A stretch of DNA of 52,488 nt from assembly GCA_020687485.1 (NCBI GenBank), contig JAJEQR010000026.1, positions 1 to 52,488 of the forward strand, read 5' to 3'. Positions 52,456 to 52,488 of the stretch are shown here, piece by piece. Source of the DNA: Hominifimenecus microfluidus (lineage in GTDB: Bacteria; Bacillota; Clostridia; Lachnospirales; Lachnospiraceae). The translations under genes were made by a program, and so were the position numbers. The number at the start of each line of letters is the position of its first letter. Position 1 is the stretch's first letter. Under the pieces are notes generated by a model. That model was not told the DNA's origin and searched no databases. It was given only the letters and a program-made list of their open reading frames with translations.

Positions 52456-52488
52456 GATTGCTACGTGCTTTGCACTCCCGCAATCTTC

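Overview
The window reads as a chromosomal segment of a moderate-GC, Gram-positive, probably gut-dwelling clostridium, most likely Lachnospiraceae. This rests on strong AGGAGG ribosome-binding sites, a Firmicutes-type LexA operator at recA, RNase Y, a cmk-ispH-rpsA cluster, cysE-cysS-mrnC order, a Na+-pumping oxaloacetate decarboxylase operon and a choloylglycine (bile salt) hydrolase. A probable spoIIM between a Nudix gene and dacF suggests a spore-former lineage. No tRNA, rRNA, CRISPR array, intact insertion sequence or prophage was seen.

Layout. 1-404: tandem-repeat intergenic DNA. 405-7270: recD2 fused to a DUF4186-like domain, a small unknown protein, guaB, a nitroreductase and a PlsC-like acyltransferase with a zinc ribbon. 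7271-10046: the least ordinary stretch, with an AT-rich island holding an AAA_14/DUF4143 ATPase, a frameshifted and truncated Fic gene, and an FHA membrane protein that has lost its start. 10208-14488 (minus): a 1426-residue 2-hydroxyacyl-CoA dehydratase-type protein with two activator domains. 14755-18343: inactive rhomboid-like protein, pyk, lysA. 18662-23427: recA, rny, an aminotransferase and a Nudix hydrolase. 23534-26989: spoIIM-like, dacF, HtrA-type protease. 27211-31065: metallophosphoesterase, scpA, scpB, proC and a phosphopantetheinyl transferase.

31043-33925: a LysR regulator divergent from a P5C dehydrogenase, with a perfect palindrome between them. 34085-38426: a second D,D-carboxypeptidase, bile salt hydrolase, flavin reductase, cobS and a cobC-like phosphatase. 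38545-42113: a complete oxaloacetate decarboxylase Na+ pump (gamma, separate biotin carrier, beta with a large loop insertion, alpha). 42235-43542 (minus): a ClC channel/antiporter. 43757-47585: flavoprotein, cmk, ispH and rpsA, tightly coupled. 47825-52409: lipoprotein, glycyl-tRNA synthetase, cysE, cysS, mrnC.

Most of the window is housekeeping. The best leads are the RecD2-DUF4186 fusion, the Fic/FHA deletion scar beside the AAA_14 ATPase, the beta-subunit insertion in the Na+ pump, the two-copy GGGGTCAAAA repeat (one copy carries a promoter-like sequence facing the bile salt hydrolase), and the perfect palindrome between the LysR gene and its neighbour. I see no clear-cut new multi-gene defence or biosynthetic system.
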